This document shows, piece after piece, positions 32,882 through 41,499 of a stretch of DNA of 64,000 nucleotides. Within the stretch, counting starts at the first letter, position 1. Each line of letters opens with the position of its first letter. Location: assembly GCA_036824505.1 (NCBI GenBank), contig DAITAA010000008.1:1-64000 (forward strand), in the 5' to 3' direction. Made by a program: the position numbers and the translations under genes. The notes under the pieces were generated by a model. It was not told the DNA's origin, searched no databases, and saw nothing but the letters and a program-made list of their open reading frames with translations. The stretch is from SCUD01 sp036824505 (GTDB taxonomy: Bacteria > Pseudomonadota > Gammaproteobacteria > Steroidobacterales > Steroidobacteraceae).

Positions 32882-33850
32882 TCAAGGCAGGTTAACTGTC
32901 ACCGTCTGGTCGGCCGCCACGACGACATCGCCAACGGTCGTCCAGTGCATGGTCTGGTAGCCGGGTTGTCCGTCCGCGGCATTTGGATCGTATTCGCTCG
33001 ACTCGGGCGAAGCATCCACATCGAAGTCGCAGGTTGCGCTGAGCGTATAGGTACCGGCCTCGACAAAGGAGAAGCTGTAAGGGACGACCGCCTGCAGCCC
33101 ATCGAAGGCCAGTGGCTGGAACAGGATCGGGTCGGCGCCGTCCACAGGGTCGCCATCCATGTCGTCCGGGGTTGCCGCACCGCCGCTAAACAAGTAAATG
33201 CCGGCCGAACAGTCCGAGGCCGTGGCGCCTGCGCCAAGCTGGGCCGCGGCGAGCGCCGCCAGATCCACCTCGCCCGCAATGTTTCCGACCTGCAACTCAT
33301 CCATCAGTCTGAGCACTGGCTTGAGGAAATAGTTTGGCTCCTGGCCGGGCGGTTCGATGACGGACTTGCGCAAGTCGAAATCGGCGACCAGGCGCGTGAT
33401 GCCGCCCGCCGCCACCCGGAAAGGACGGTTCAGCTTCAGGCCGCTTTCCGAACCGCTCGGGATGAACAGCGGGAATTGCCTGCCGTCTGCGAAGCGAATG
33501 TAGGAGCCATCGCTGCGGTTCCGTTCGGCGATGACTTTCAGGCGCATCCACTGGTACTCGCCTGAGTCGACCAGCTCGTGTTCGAGCAGATTGACCGTGG
33601 CGCCGCCCTGGTAGGCGAGCAGGTCGATTTCGCGCGGCGTTGCGAAGTCGATCGAGGTCGTCGAGCCATTGGAATGCAATTCAATCCCTGTGAAAACGAC
33701 CACGACTGCGCTTGCTCCGTCGACCGGCGCATCGCCGATCTTCAGGCTCAATCGGCCGGTGGCGGCCATCGTGTCAGCCGAGCCACCGCCGCAGGCCGTC
33801 AGCATCAGGGCGAAAGAAACGAGCACTACCAGGCGGATCCGATGGTTCAT
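32882..33850 (-). CDS. DUF4382 lipoprotein
   Basis: The 322-residue lipoprotein (LMLTACGGG, Cys20) has an N-terminal DUF4382 domain: GRLSLKIGDAPVDGASAVVVVFTGIEL and the following Leu-rich GEYQWMRLKV segment. The second half is a beta domain with ASDCSAGIYLFSG and an Asp-rich, possibly calcium-binding stretch (PDDMDGDPVDGADP). DUF4382 proteins are common surface lipoproteins of unknown role. The ATG at 33850 follows GGAGG. A variant of the TACGTATTAGTACGTA motif lies 195 bases upstream. Confidence 0.85.
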   Translation of the reverse strand: MNHRIRLVVLVSFALMLTACGGGSADTMAATGRLSLKIGDAPVDGASAVVVVFTGIELHSNGSTTSIDFATPREIDLLAYQGGATVNLLEHELVDSGEYQWMRLKVIAERNRSDGSYIRFADGRQFPLFIPSGSESGLKLNRPFRVAAGGITRLVADFDLRKSVIEPPGQEPNYFLKPVLRLMDELQVGNIAGEVDLAALAAAQLGAGATASDCSAGIYLFSGGAATPDDMDGDPVDGADPILFQPLAFDGLQAVVPYSFSFVEAGTYTLSATCDFDVDASPESSEYDPNAADGQPGYQTMHWTTVGDVVVAADQTVTVNLP

Positions 33851-34243
33851 CGCAGCGCCTCCATATTGCGCCATGCCAATCTAGATCGGACGGCCCGGAA
33901 CACCCAGGCCGCGACTGTCGCGGGTCGGCGACGGGTCGAAGTCTGGCGCAGAAAGTGGGGCCGGAAAGCCGGATCACACATAAGGCCCGCGCTGGTCGTT
34001 ATGTCAACGCTTCCAGGTCGCGTCTCTCAGCGATTACGTGCATATACGTATTGCCCGTAGACATACTCCAGACTAGTTATTGCGTAGCCGCCCAATGGAG
34101 CGGGGTGGTTGTTCTGCGAAGGACGTGGAGCGCAAATGATTACGGCATTGTGGATCTCGTTGCTTCTCATATGGGCCGGCGTGCTGCTTCTCGGAATACA
34201 ACCGCACAGGTAGCCATCTTTCTGCGAAGTGGAGCGCACCCGT
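33851..34243. other. Intergenic region with a palindromic motif variant
   Basis: No protein-like frame is found here. The notable content is the motif variant at 34045-34059 and an overall fall in GC content compared with the coding regions. The promoter of the DUF4382 gene should lie in the left part. Confidence 0.5.
34045..34059. promoter_or_regulatory. Variant of the TACGTATTAGTACGTA motif
   Basis: TACGTATTGCCCGTA equals the consensus with one deleted base and two changes. It is 195 bases upstream of the DUF4382 gene start at 33850, similar to the distance of the exact copies from their genes. Confidence 0.4.
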
Positions 34244-34510
34244 CTAGGCGGGCGAGTGGGTCAGGCGAGAAGGCAGTCGCTGATCGAAGGCTCGGTTAAC
34301 AGCATCGTGGGGTGGACGATCAACTTCACAGTTAACCCGTTTGTGCTGGCGGCGGCCTAGTTGCCGGCCTTCCGCATCTGCCTTGCCTTGCCTGACCGCG
34401 CCACGCCGCGCCGCGCCTTGCACATTTAGCAGGTCTTCCAGAAATATGGCTGTGAGGGTGGCAGGCATGAACTTGTGGTCTGCTGGTCGTGTGATTGGGT
34501 TGTTGTCCAT
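34244..34510 (-). CDS. Doubtful small ORF
   Basis: An 88-codon frame starts MDNNPITRPADHK with AGGATCAAC seven bases upstream, which is a fair ribosome site. The rest is rich in Arg, Gln and Ala and resembles no family. Part of it is built on a CCTTGCCTTGCC/CGCCACGCCGCGCCGCGCC low-complexity stretch (34381-34420). It may be non-coding. Confidence 0.2.
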   Translation of the reverse strand: MDNNPITRPADHKFMPATLTAIFLEDLLNVQGAARRGAVRQGKADAEGRQLGRRQHKRVNCEVDRPPHDAVNRAFDQRLPSRLTHSPA

Positions 34511-34761
34511 GAGTTGATCCTGCCTTATCAACGATTCACCTGTGCGTATCCCTAACTAGCCTACTTGAGGTCCGAAGGGAACACGTATATCTACTTATAC
34601 GCAGGGCCGTCAGGAAGCGCTCGTCCTGCGACTGCACGCAAAATCGTGCAATCAGGTTGCAACTGGCCCTGCGTCGGGGTTTCTTTGGATGTATCCAGAT
34701 CGTGCCGCGCTGCGCCGCCTGCCACGCAGTTCTCCCGACGGAACGCTGGTGCGGCTCGCGA

Positions 34762-35303
34762 TCACTTGTGCCGCAAGATCGCTTCCGCGCTAACTTTCTG
34801 GCTGGGCCTCACAGTGATGTCATAAATCACATCGAGTGAGTAGCCACCCGCAAACTCACCGGCGAAGCGAACGGGATGCTGCCCTGCAGACAAAGGCGGC
34901 AACAGTGCCCAGTAACCATCGGCGACGCATTCATGCGGCCCGGCGTTTAACGACACTCCACAAAGATTGTCTTCCGCAGCCGGGGTGGCGTGCAAATATT
35001 GACCGAACTGGCGACCCTGAGAGCGTTCACATTCGCGTAGGGCTTGCTGTCGATTTCCAGTACGAGGTTAGAGGCCGTGTCGACAACAAAGGCGAGCACA
35101 CCGCGCGCGTAGGCCTCCTGCAGTGGTGACCACGGGGCGCTACGCCACTCCGGTGGGTTGACCCAAAAACAGTCGTCAGTTCGCCGTAGCTCATTCCGAA
35201 TGCTTTGGAGTTGACCGGCAGCGCTGGCCGCCTGGTCGGTTAGTTCCTCAGCTGCTTCACGACAACCACTGTTATCAATCCAGGCGGTTGATCCTTCTTA
35301 TGA
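34762..35303 (-). pseudogene. Decayed homologue of the secreted protein at 43635
   Basis: Reading leftwards, the first part gives SAPWSPLQEAYARGVLAF, VVDTASNLVLEIDSKPYANV and NALRVASS. The frame then shifts and continues HECVADGYWALLPPLSAGQH, FAGEFAGGYSLDVIYDITVR. This follows the C-terminal half of the gene at 43635-44372 (VADGYWVLLKPMSPGPHTV, FVVDVTYKLTV; LQLTVDGVKLNDPF). The upstream limit at 35303 is a stop codon. No signal peptide or start remains, so the gene is truncated and frameshifted. It shows that this protein family was once present twice here. Confidence 0.55.
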
Positions 35304-35471
35304 GCCTCGTTCTATTGTACTTGCAGCATGCAGGCGCCTCTATCAGCTAATGCATACGCATCAGCATCAGCGCTCATAAACAGCGCTGGTCTAGCGTTGT
35401 TGGCAAGGTGAACCGAAGCAATCCGCATCATTGGCCTGATGCAGATGCATCATCGGGAGAGTCGGGAGATC

Positions 35472-36080
35472 CTAGATCAAGCCCAGTTTGTGAGCCGTGT
35501 TGATAGCCGCCACCCGGCTATGCGCGCGCAACTTGTAGAGAATGTGCTGGGTGTGATTGCGCACCGTGGCTGGGCTGATGCACAAGTCCAAGGCCACCTC
35601 GGTCGTATCCTTGCCTTCGGCCAACAGGGCGAGCACTTCGATTTCCCGCTTGCTCAGCGCGCCGCGCTGGTGGTTGGCGGACGGGCGACCACCGGCAGGC
35701 GCGGTGAGATCACCTTCGCCTCCGCAGCGGTCGGGGCAGCACATGTGCACAAACAGTTCATGGCCTGCGCCGTCGCGAACCAGCAGAGTGCACAAGCTAA
35801 ACCGCTGCAACCCGTTGGATGCCGTCATGAGGAACAACTCATGGCCCTTGACAGACTGATGACCGAACGCCATTTCACGCAACGGGCAACCCTGGCAGCA
35901 GTACCGGTTGCCGAACAGGTCCTGGCCTGCCAGGAGTTCCCAGCAGCGTCGGCCCAACGCGCTCGCCTCCGCATAACCGAAAGTGCGCTCGGCCGCCGCA
36001 TTCCAGGCCACGATCATCCCGTCGCGGTTGACCGCGTAGGCTGGTTCGCCGGTACTGATCAAGAGCCCTGAACTAGCCAT
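35472..36080 (-). CDS. PAS-LuxR transcriptional regulator
   Basis: The 202-residue protein has an N-terminal PAS domain (about 10-60: AYAVNRDGMIVAWNAAAERTFGYAEASALGR). A Cys-rich middle follows (CCQGCPLREM, HMCCPDRCGG) that might bind metal or sense redox state. The C-terminus is a LuxR/NarL HTH (about 140-200: LSKREIEVLALLAEGKDTTEVA, SPATVRNHTQHILYKL). It is a one-component sensor-regulator, cytoplasmic. An exact TACGTATTAGTACGTA motif lies 157 bases upstream of its start, between it and the divergent large repeat-protein gene, which fits autoregulation and control of the neighbour. Confidence 0.85.
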   Translation of the reverse strand: MASSGLLISTGEPAYAVNRDGMIVAWNAAAERTFGYAEASALGRRCWELLAGQDLFGNRYCCQGCPLREMAFGHQSVKGHELFLMTASNGLQRFSLCTLLVRDGAGHELFVHMCCPDRCGGEGDLTAPAGGRPSANHQRGALSKREIEVLALLAEGKDTTEVALDLCISPATVRNHTQHILYKLRAHSRVAAINTAHKLGLI

Positions 36081-36571
36081 GTGGTTGCGGCTTCTGGAAC
36101 GCTTGTTGGACCAAACCTGGGCACTTCAGTCGGTCAAGTTGATTGCGGTATTACAGGCCTCTGGCCGGCGCGGCCCAAGGTCAGTAAGAGCACCCCCAAG
36201 AGTGTTTAGGCTTAGCTGAATGTTCAGAACTACACCATACGTATTAGTACGTAGCTCTAGTGCGATATCCGACGGCGGTTATCAACGCGGGTCACCAGCT
36301 GGGCGCGATCTAGGTTCTCGCGACCCTCCGGCTGATGCATCTGCACCAGGTCAATGATGTGGATTACTTCGGTTGACGTGACAGCAACGCTGAACCGACG
36401 CTATTCGCGAGCGTTGATGCTGATTCATTCGCATTAGAAGAATGAGCCATCCGAAGGATCCAATGGCACAAGTACAGGGCGTAGAAAGGCGGTGGAAGTT
36501 CGCCTTCACGCGTTTAAGCTGAATTGGAGTCTCGTGATCGCGGGCACCTAAGCCGCCAAGGGAATAGCAAA
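36081..36571. other. Divergent regulatory region
   Basis: These 490 bases contain no credible gene. They separate the PAS-LuxR gene from the 927-residue repeat-protein gene and carry the 16-base motif at 36238. There are also several GATGCATCTGCACC/TGATGCTGATTCATTCGCA-like short repeats. The region is AT-richer than its surroundings, as expected of a large divergent promoter. Confidence 0.5.
36238..36253. promoter_or_regulatory. TACGTATTAGTACGTA motif, exact copy 1
   Basis: The 16-mer is two TACGTA palindromes separated by four bases (TTAG). It lies 157 bases upstream of the PAS-LuxR gene and 318 bases upstream of the repeat-protein gene at 36572. An identical 16-mer is at 43500. It is a candidate binding site for a LuxR-type dimer. 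Confidence 0.55.
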
Positions 36572-39355
36572 ATGAAAACCAAGTCAGCCATCGGCCTTGT
36601 ACCAGGCTTTCTGAAAAAGCTGATCTTCATGTTGGCTCTTGTTGGAAATTCTCCGGCATACGCCCTGTCATATTCCGAAGTTGAGCCGAACAATCCCTGT
36701 GTTAGTGCTCAAGACTTGAGTTCGGCTCTGGTACCCTTGCAAGTCGCCGGGTACAAAACACAACCGAGCGGAAATGCTGTAGATTTCTATAAGTTTTCTG
36801 CAGTGCCCGGGAAACAATTGCGGGCAGAGCTGGGTGGGGATACTTCCCAGCCAAATCCCCTCACAGCTTTTGGGGTAGGGGTGTTTACAGCCGACTGCCC
36901 AGTTACGCCGAATTCCAGCGCATTTGCGAATGTCTCTGCTGCGCGGCTGGATTTCACCGTTCCCGCTAATGGCACATTCATCATTGGAGTGACTGCATGT
37001 TGCGACATGAGTTTTTCGGGTAGCGGGACGATCGAAGGCGCGTATGTACTGGCTGTCCAACCACTGACACTGGTTTCTGGCGCTGCGTTGACGCCGCACA
37101 CTTATCGGCTCACAGACCTCGGCACGCTAGGGGGCGCTGGAAGCTTTGGTTTTGCCCTTAGCGCCACGGGGCGGGTGACGGGCGATGCCTACACAGTTGG
37201 CAATGCATCACAACACGCGTTTCTGTGGAACGGGACCACGACGGAGGATCTCGGCACTCTGGGGGGCACGTCAAGCTATGGCCGTGCCATCAATGATGCG
37301 GGTCAAGTGACTGGTTATGCCAAAACGACCGCTGATGAGGCTTTTCATGCCTTCCGCTGGAACGGCAGCACGATGCAGGACCTCGGCACGCTGGGAGGGG
37401 ACACAAGCAGTGGCAATGCCATCAACGCCTCTGGGCAGGTGACGGGCAGCGCCTTCGTGGTTGGCGGTGCGGCGCTGCATGCGATTCAGTCAAAGGGCGA
37501 TGCAGCGCATTTAGGGATCATAATACCGCCCGATCCATTCCAGCACGCGTTTCTGTGGAACGGGACCGCGATGCAGGATCTCGGCACGCTTGGTGGCTCG
37601 GACAGCATCGGGAAGGCCATCAACGATGCGGGGCAAGTGACAGGATGGGCGGCAGTCAACTTTTTCGCGAGTCATGCCTTCCGGTCGAACGGGGCCTATA
37701 TGCAGGACCTCGGCACGCTAGGGGGTTCGAACAGCGAGGGCATTGCCATAAACGCGTCAGGGCAGGTGACGGGAAATGCCTGGACGACTGGTGATGTGGC
37801 AGTGCACGCCTTCCTGTGGAAAGGCACTACGATGCAAAACCTCGGCTCCCTCGGGGGCAATAGCTTTGGCTCTGCCATCAACGCCTCCGGGCAGGTGACG
37901 GGCTATGCGTACATGGATCCCGGCAATGTAGTGGATCACGCCTTCCTTTGGAATGGCAGCACAATGCAGGACCTCGGCACGCTGGGCGGCACGAGAAGTG
38001 TAGGCCGTGCCATCAACGATTTGGGGCAGGTGACGGGCTTTGCCTGGACCGCAGGTAGTGCGGCTGATCACGCCTTTCTGTGGGACGGGGCGGTGATGCA
38101 AAAACTGGATAGTCTCGTCGATCCCAATGACTTACTGAAGCCGTACGTCTCATTGAGTCAAGGGTGGAAAATCAACTCTCGCGGCCAGATTCTTGCTTCC
38201 GGCTGCGACAGCCGCACCAGCGAGTGTCACGCCTACATCGTGAGTCCGATTCCCATCATCGGTCCGAAGGTCGTGCCCGACACGAATTCGGACGGGGTCC
38301 AGGATGTGGCGGTAATTCGAGATGAGCCGATCCGGGCGGAGATCCGCAGCGGCAAGGATGGGGCGCTTATCAAAACGCTCGTGTTCCTTGACGGTACGAT
38401 GATTCCGCTAGATGCCCAAACGCTTCCAGATTCAGACGGTAATGGTATACCCGAACTCGCCATGCTGGCGATTAGGAAAAGCGATAATCGCTGCGTCGTA
38501 CAGGTTCGCAACATCGCGGGCACACCTGCAGCGCGATCAATCTGGTTTGCGGCGGGTCAAATGCCGGTGTCCATGGCCGTCATCAAGAGCGATACGGACA
38601 ACAACGGCGTACCCGAACTTGCGGTCTTGTCGAGGCGCAACTCCGACGGACGGGGACTTGTTGAGGTCAAGAATGCTTCTGGGGTGGCCAATGCAAAATC
38701 AATCTGGATGGGTGTCGGGCTGACGCCTCTCGATCTCGAGATTGTGGACGATGCCGACAAGAATGGTGTTGCCGAAGTGGCCGTACTATCCCGTCGCAAC
38801 AGCGATGCGCGGAACGTGGTTGAGGTGAAGAACGCGGCCGGGGCGACCAACCCCGCCACCTTGTACTTCATGGCAGGAGATACTGCCATTGACTTGGCGA
38901 TCGTGAGTGACGCGGACGGCAATACAGTGCCCGAGGCGGCGGTGCTGTCCTCCCGCAACTCGGATGGGCGCAATAGTGTTGAGATCAGGAACGCCGCTGG
39001 GGCAGCAAATCCTAGCAAGGTCTGGTTCGCAGCTGGTTACCGAGCCCTGGCTGTGAAACAAATCGCTGATGCGGACGGCAACTCGGTGCCTGAAATCGCG
39101 GTGCTGTCTACGCGGAAAAGCGATGGTCGGTCTATGGTGGAGGTAAAGAATGCGGCAGGCGCGCCCAACCCGAACGCGCTGTGGTATCCCGCCGGATTTA
39201 CGGCTCGTGATCTGACGATCTTCGAGGATGTCGATGGCAAAGGCATCGAGGATGCGGACGTGTTGCTAACGCGAGCCAGCGACGGTCGTATTTTGGTCCA
39301 GAGCCATAACGCGGCTGGTGCGCTGGAAACGAGGAACTATTGGTTTTCGCCGTAG
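36572..39355 (+). CDS. Secreted HAF-repeat and FG-GAP/VCBS-like repeat protein
   Basis: The 927-residue exported protein (signal ending SPAYA) has three parts. Residues about 20-175 are a PPC-like domain beginning SEVEPNNPCVSA. Residues about 180-560 hold eight or so HAF repeats built on HAFLWNGxxMQDLGTLGG and INASGQVTG. Residues about 570-927 hold five to six calcium-type repeats of about 65 residues, each with DxDGNxVPEIAVLSxRxSDGR and VEVKNAAGAxNP. It is probably a cell-surface or released beta-propeller-like protein. HAF repeats are known mostly from extracellular proteins of unknown function. The ATG at 36572 follows AAGGGAATAG. Exact motif copy 1 lies 318 bases upstream, and a terminator follows. 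Confidence 0.85.
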   Translation: MKTKSAIGLVPGFLKKLIFMLALVGNSPAYALSYSEVEPNNPCVSAQDLSSALVPLQVAGYKTQPSGNAVDFYKFSAVPGKQLRAELGGDTSQPNPLTAFGVGVFTADCPVTPNSSAFANVSAARLDFTVPANGTFIIGVTACCDMSFSGSGTIEGAYVLAVQPLTLVSGAALTPHTYRLTDLGTLGGAGSFGFALSATGRVTGDAYTVGNASQHAFLWNGTTTEDLGTLGGTSSYGRAINDAGQVTGYAKTTADEAFHAFRWNGSTMQDLGTLGGDTSSGNAINASGQVTGSAFVVGGAALHAIQSKGDAAHLGIIIPPDPFQHAFLWNGTAMQDLGTLGGSDSIGKAINDAGQVTGWAAVNFFASHAFRSNGAYMQDLGTLGGSNSEGIAINASGQVTGNAWTTGDVAVHAFLWKGTTMQNLGSLGGNSFGSAINASGQVTGYAYMDPGNVVDHAFLWNGSTMQDLGTLGGTRSVGRAINDLGQVTGFAWTAGSAADHAFLWDGAVMQKLDSLVDPNDLLKPYVSLSQGWKINSRGQILASGCDSRTSECHAYIVSPIPIIGPKVVPDTNSDGVQDVAVIRDEPIRAEIRSGKDGALIKTLVFLDGTMIPLDAQTLPDSDGNGIPELAMLAIRKSDNRCVVQVRNIAGTPAARSIWFAAGQMPVSMAVIKSDTDNNGVPELAVLSRRNSDGRGLVEVKNASGVANAKSIWMGVGLTPLDLEIVDDADKNGVAEVAVLSRRNSDARNVVEVKNAAGATNPATLYFMAGDTAIDLAIVSDADGNTVPEAAVLSSRNSDGRNSVEIRNAAGAANPSKVWFAAGYRALAVKQIADADGNSVPEIAVLSTRKSDGRSMVEVKNAAGAPNPNALWYPAGFTARDLTIFEDVDGKGIEDADVLLTRASDGRILVQSHNAAGALETRNYWFSP

Positions 39356-39408
39356 ACACACAAGGACGCCACGCCCAGGGTGGATTCCTCGGAATCAAGA
39401 CATTTGCG

Positions 39409-39432
39409 ACCCCGGCTCCGCGCCGGGGTTTC
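39409..39432 (+). terminator. GC hairpin terminator
   Basis: ACCCCGGC and GCCGGGGT form the stem, followed by TTCTTTGG, 54 bases after the repeat-protein gene. The bases after it, TTTGGATTCATCTGGGTCG, resemble those after a decayed hairpin at 34665-34700 (TTTGGATGTATCCAGATCG). Confidence 0.75.
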
Positions 39433-39655
39433 TTTGGATTCATCTGGGTCGCGCATTGAAACCACGGCACGGGTGCGCTGGGCCGCCATTCCCCGACGTT
39501 GTTGCCGCGAATGTAAGGGAAATGATGTCCGGCAACTCAGACAGGACTCAACCCGGAAGAGGGTAGGGCGGGAGAACTTTCAGCGCGTCTAATCCAACTG
39601 ACAGTCTCAGGCAGGGATAAGCAGGACGTTTGGCCTCGTTTCTTGCGCTCCAAGC

Positions 39656-39689
39656 GGCTGACCGCAGGGCGAGGGCCCAGCGGTCAGCC
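39656..39689 (-). terminator. Hairpin beyond the minus-strand gene at 39732
   Basis: GGCTGACCGC (39656-39665) pairs with GCGGTCAGCC (39680-39689), a 10-bp perfect stem. There is no T-tract on the minus strand, so termination strength is uncertain. Confidence 0.5.
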
Positions 39690-39731
39690 TATTCCTTACG
39701 CACAGCTCCTTCGCTTTCCTTCGCGCCGCCC

Positions 39732-40178
39732 TCAATCCGACGGGGAGGAACAAGCCAACTCCTCCACGCTGCAGGCGAGCGGAGACCACATGGCGCCGCT
39801 GCCCGGCGGTAAGCCTTCGATTGGCGGACCCGAATATCTGGTGCTACCTGACTTGATGAAGACGGCAACGACCTGTCCTTCCGGGCAGCTAAAGAGTCCT
39901 TCGTAAGGGCTCAGCAGTCCCGCAAACGGCGTTTCCGTGTCATTGAGATCATCGTACTTGATGAAAAAGGTCGATTCGTCACCGCACTGCAAGACGACAT
40001 TCGAAAGTTCCTTGCTCGAACAGACGTGCGCGGTATCGGTGTCCTCCAGGCAGGCGTCGATTTCGGCCAGACTTTTATCTCCTGGCCCGGCTGCGGCCTG
40101 CATTGAAAGCAGCAAGGCGCTGCCCGCCACAGCGATCCTGAGTCGTCCGGTGCTTGGTGCCAATTTGGTCTTGAGCAT
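39732..40178 (-). CDS. Small secreted Cys-rich protein
   Basis: The 148-residue protein has a signal peptide (VAGSALLLSMQAAAG). The mature protein has six cysteines spaced through DACLEDTDTAHVCSS, VVLQCGDE, LFSCPEG and LACSVEELAC, probably as disulfides. No family is recognised; overall it looks like a small periplasmic binding or inhibitor-like fold. The ATG at 40178 follows AGGAGA. It is a single gene. Confidence 0.65.
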   Translation of the reverse strand: MLKTKLAPSTGRLRIAVAGSALLLSMQAAAGPGDKSLAEIDACLEDTDTAHVCSSKELSNVVLQCGDESTFFIKYDDLNDTETPFAGLLSPYEGLFSCPEGQVVAVFIKSGSTRYSGPPIEGLPPGSGAMWSPLACSVEELACSSPSD

Positions 40179-40693
40179 TTCGCGTTCTCCTGTCGGTTAA
40201 ATGCGCGCGAGCCCGCGCGATGCAGGGACGCAAATGCGCCAGCAGAACCGGTAGAGAATCGGCGGGGACGGCGGGTCCAGCCCGATGACTGGCACAACCC
40301 CGCTGGTCGCTGGCAACCCCGCTGTCATGGACGTTCCCGTCGGTAGACCGGTGGCTTTGCGTCCCCATCTTTCGATGGGTTTGCCCTTGTCAACGCAGCT
40401 TGATTCTCACTGGCGCAATGAAAGGCGTCAATCCGCAATTGACAGAATGACGTTATTGGCGACGAACGGTCGCTGCGCCTGTTACGTCAGGGCCGTTCCC
40501 GCGAGTGGGGATGCGTCAGAGATGTTTTGCGGACAGCTCGCGTTCCGCGGCGATGCGCAGGGTTGATCGGGAAGCCTGCACAGCGGTTCAGAGTCCCGCT
40601 TAATTCCCATTCTGTAAAGTGCGGACCATACCATCGGGCAATTGGTAGATAGTCCAAGTGGCGCCGCAGGGACCTCGCGGCGGAAGGCCAGGC
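40179..40693. other. Intergenic region
   Basis: There are 515 bases without a convincing gene. Short open frames exist on both strands, but their composition is not protein-like and none has a ribosome site. The promoters of the divergent genes at 40178 and 40694 should be here. Confidence 0.5.
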
Positions 40694-41464
40694 ATGTCGA
40701 GATCCAAGACCTTTAACGGCCAATTCGCCAATGGAAGCGTCGCGCAGCTGGCGGTTGGCGATGCGGCGCCGTGGGCAGGCTCGGACCGCCTGACAGTATG
40801 GATAGCGTCGAACGACGCGGTGATTCGATCGGGTGTCGCCCAGCGCCTGGCGGTGGAGCCTGATATCCAGGTGCTCGGCGCGTGTCCGAGTGATGATCTG
40901 GCGTTGGCACTCCAGCTGAGCGAGCGACGTCCGTTTCTCGTGCTGATCGATTGGCTCGATGGGCCGATGAGACGGCGGGCGGGCCGCGCGGCCAGGCACT
41001 ATGCATCACTCGCTCCGCGAGTGTTGCTGCTGGCGCGATCCCCCGGTGCTGCGCTGGTCGAGACGATTCTCCGCCATCGCCTGCATGGCTTCCTGTGCGC
41101 CGAGACGGCGATCGCCGATTGCGTTCGGGCGATTCGTCGAGTGGCCGCAGGCGAAATCTGGGTCCCGCGCGCGTTGCTAGCCACCGTGCTCGCAGACCTG
41201 ATGCGCCACAGATCCACGGCGGACCGCATGCACCGCGAGATTGGAGGCGCCGATGACAGCGCCAGCCAAGTCACCGGCCGCGAGCGACAGATAGTTATGC
41301 TGGTGCGCCAGGGTTGGACCAACAAGCAGATCGGACGCGAACTCGGCATCGTGGAAGAAACGGTGAAGAAGCACCTGCAGCACATCTACGACAAGCTGGG
41401 AGTGCGCCGACGCGCGTTGCTCGTAGTCCGCGAGAATCGTGCGAACTCTGCCCGCTTTGATTGA
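40694..41464 (+). CDS. LuxR/NarL-type regulator with degenerate receiver
   Basis: The 256-residue protein has an N-terminal receiver-like domain (about 30-150) and a C-terminal LuxR HTH (GRERQIVMLVRQGWTNKQIG, EETVKKHLQHIYDKLGVRRR). In the receiver, the acidic pair is reduced to a single Asp (ASNDAV), the phospho-acceptor region is LIDWLDG, the usual Thr is Ala (LLLARS) and the usual Lys is replaced (HGFLCAET). It may therefore work without phosphorylation. No histidine kinase gene is nearby. ATG 40694 follows GGAAGG; a GTG at 40658 is possible. It could be the second candidate regulator for the TACGTA motifs. Confidence 0.8.
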   Translation: MSRSKTFNGQFANGSVAQLAVGDAAPWAGSDRLTVWIASNDAVIRSGVAQRLAVEPDIQVLGACPSDDLALALQLSERRPFLVLIDWLDGPMRRRAGRAARHYASLAPRVLLLARSPGAALVETILRHRLHGFLCAETAIADCVRAIRRVAAGEIWVPRALLATVLADLMRHRSTADRMHREIGGADDSASQVTGRERQIVMLVRQGWTNKQIGRELGIVEETVKKHLQHIYDKLGVRRRALLVVRENRANSARFD

Positions 41465-41499
41465 GCGACAGTCGATGCTTCGGCGGGCACTCGCTCCGA

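Noticed and set aside
34381..34420. Short tandem repeat or CRISPR-like array (CCTTGCCTTGCC, CGCCGCGCCGCGCC)
   Set aside because: It is too short and irregular, with no repeat-spacer layout.
39198..39470. Minus-strand ORF over the end of the repeat-protein gene
   Set aside because: It overlaps a strongly supported gene and a terminator, with no signal of coding.
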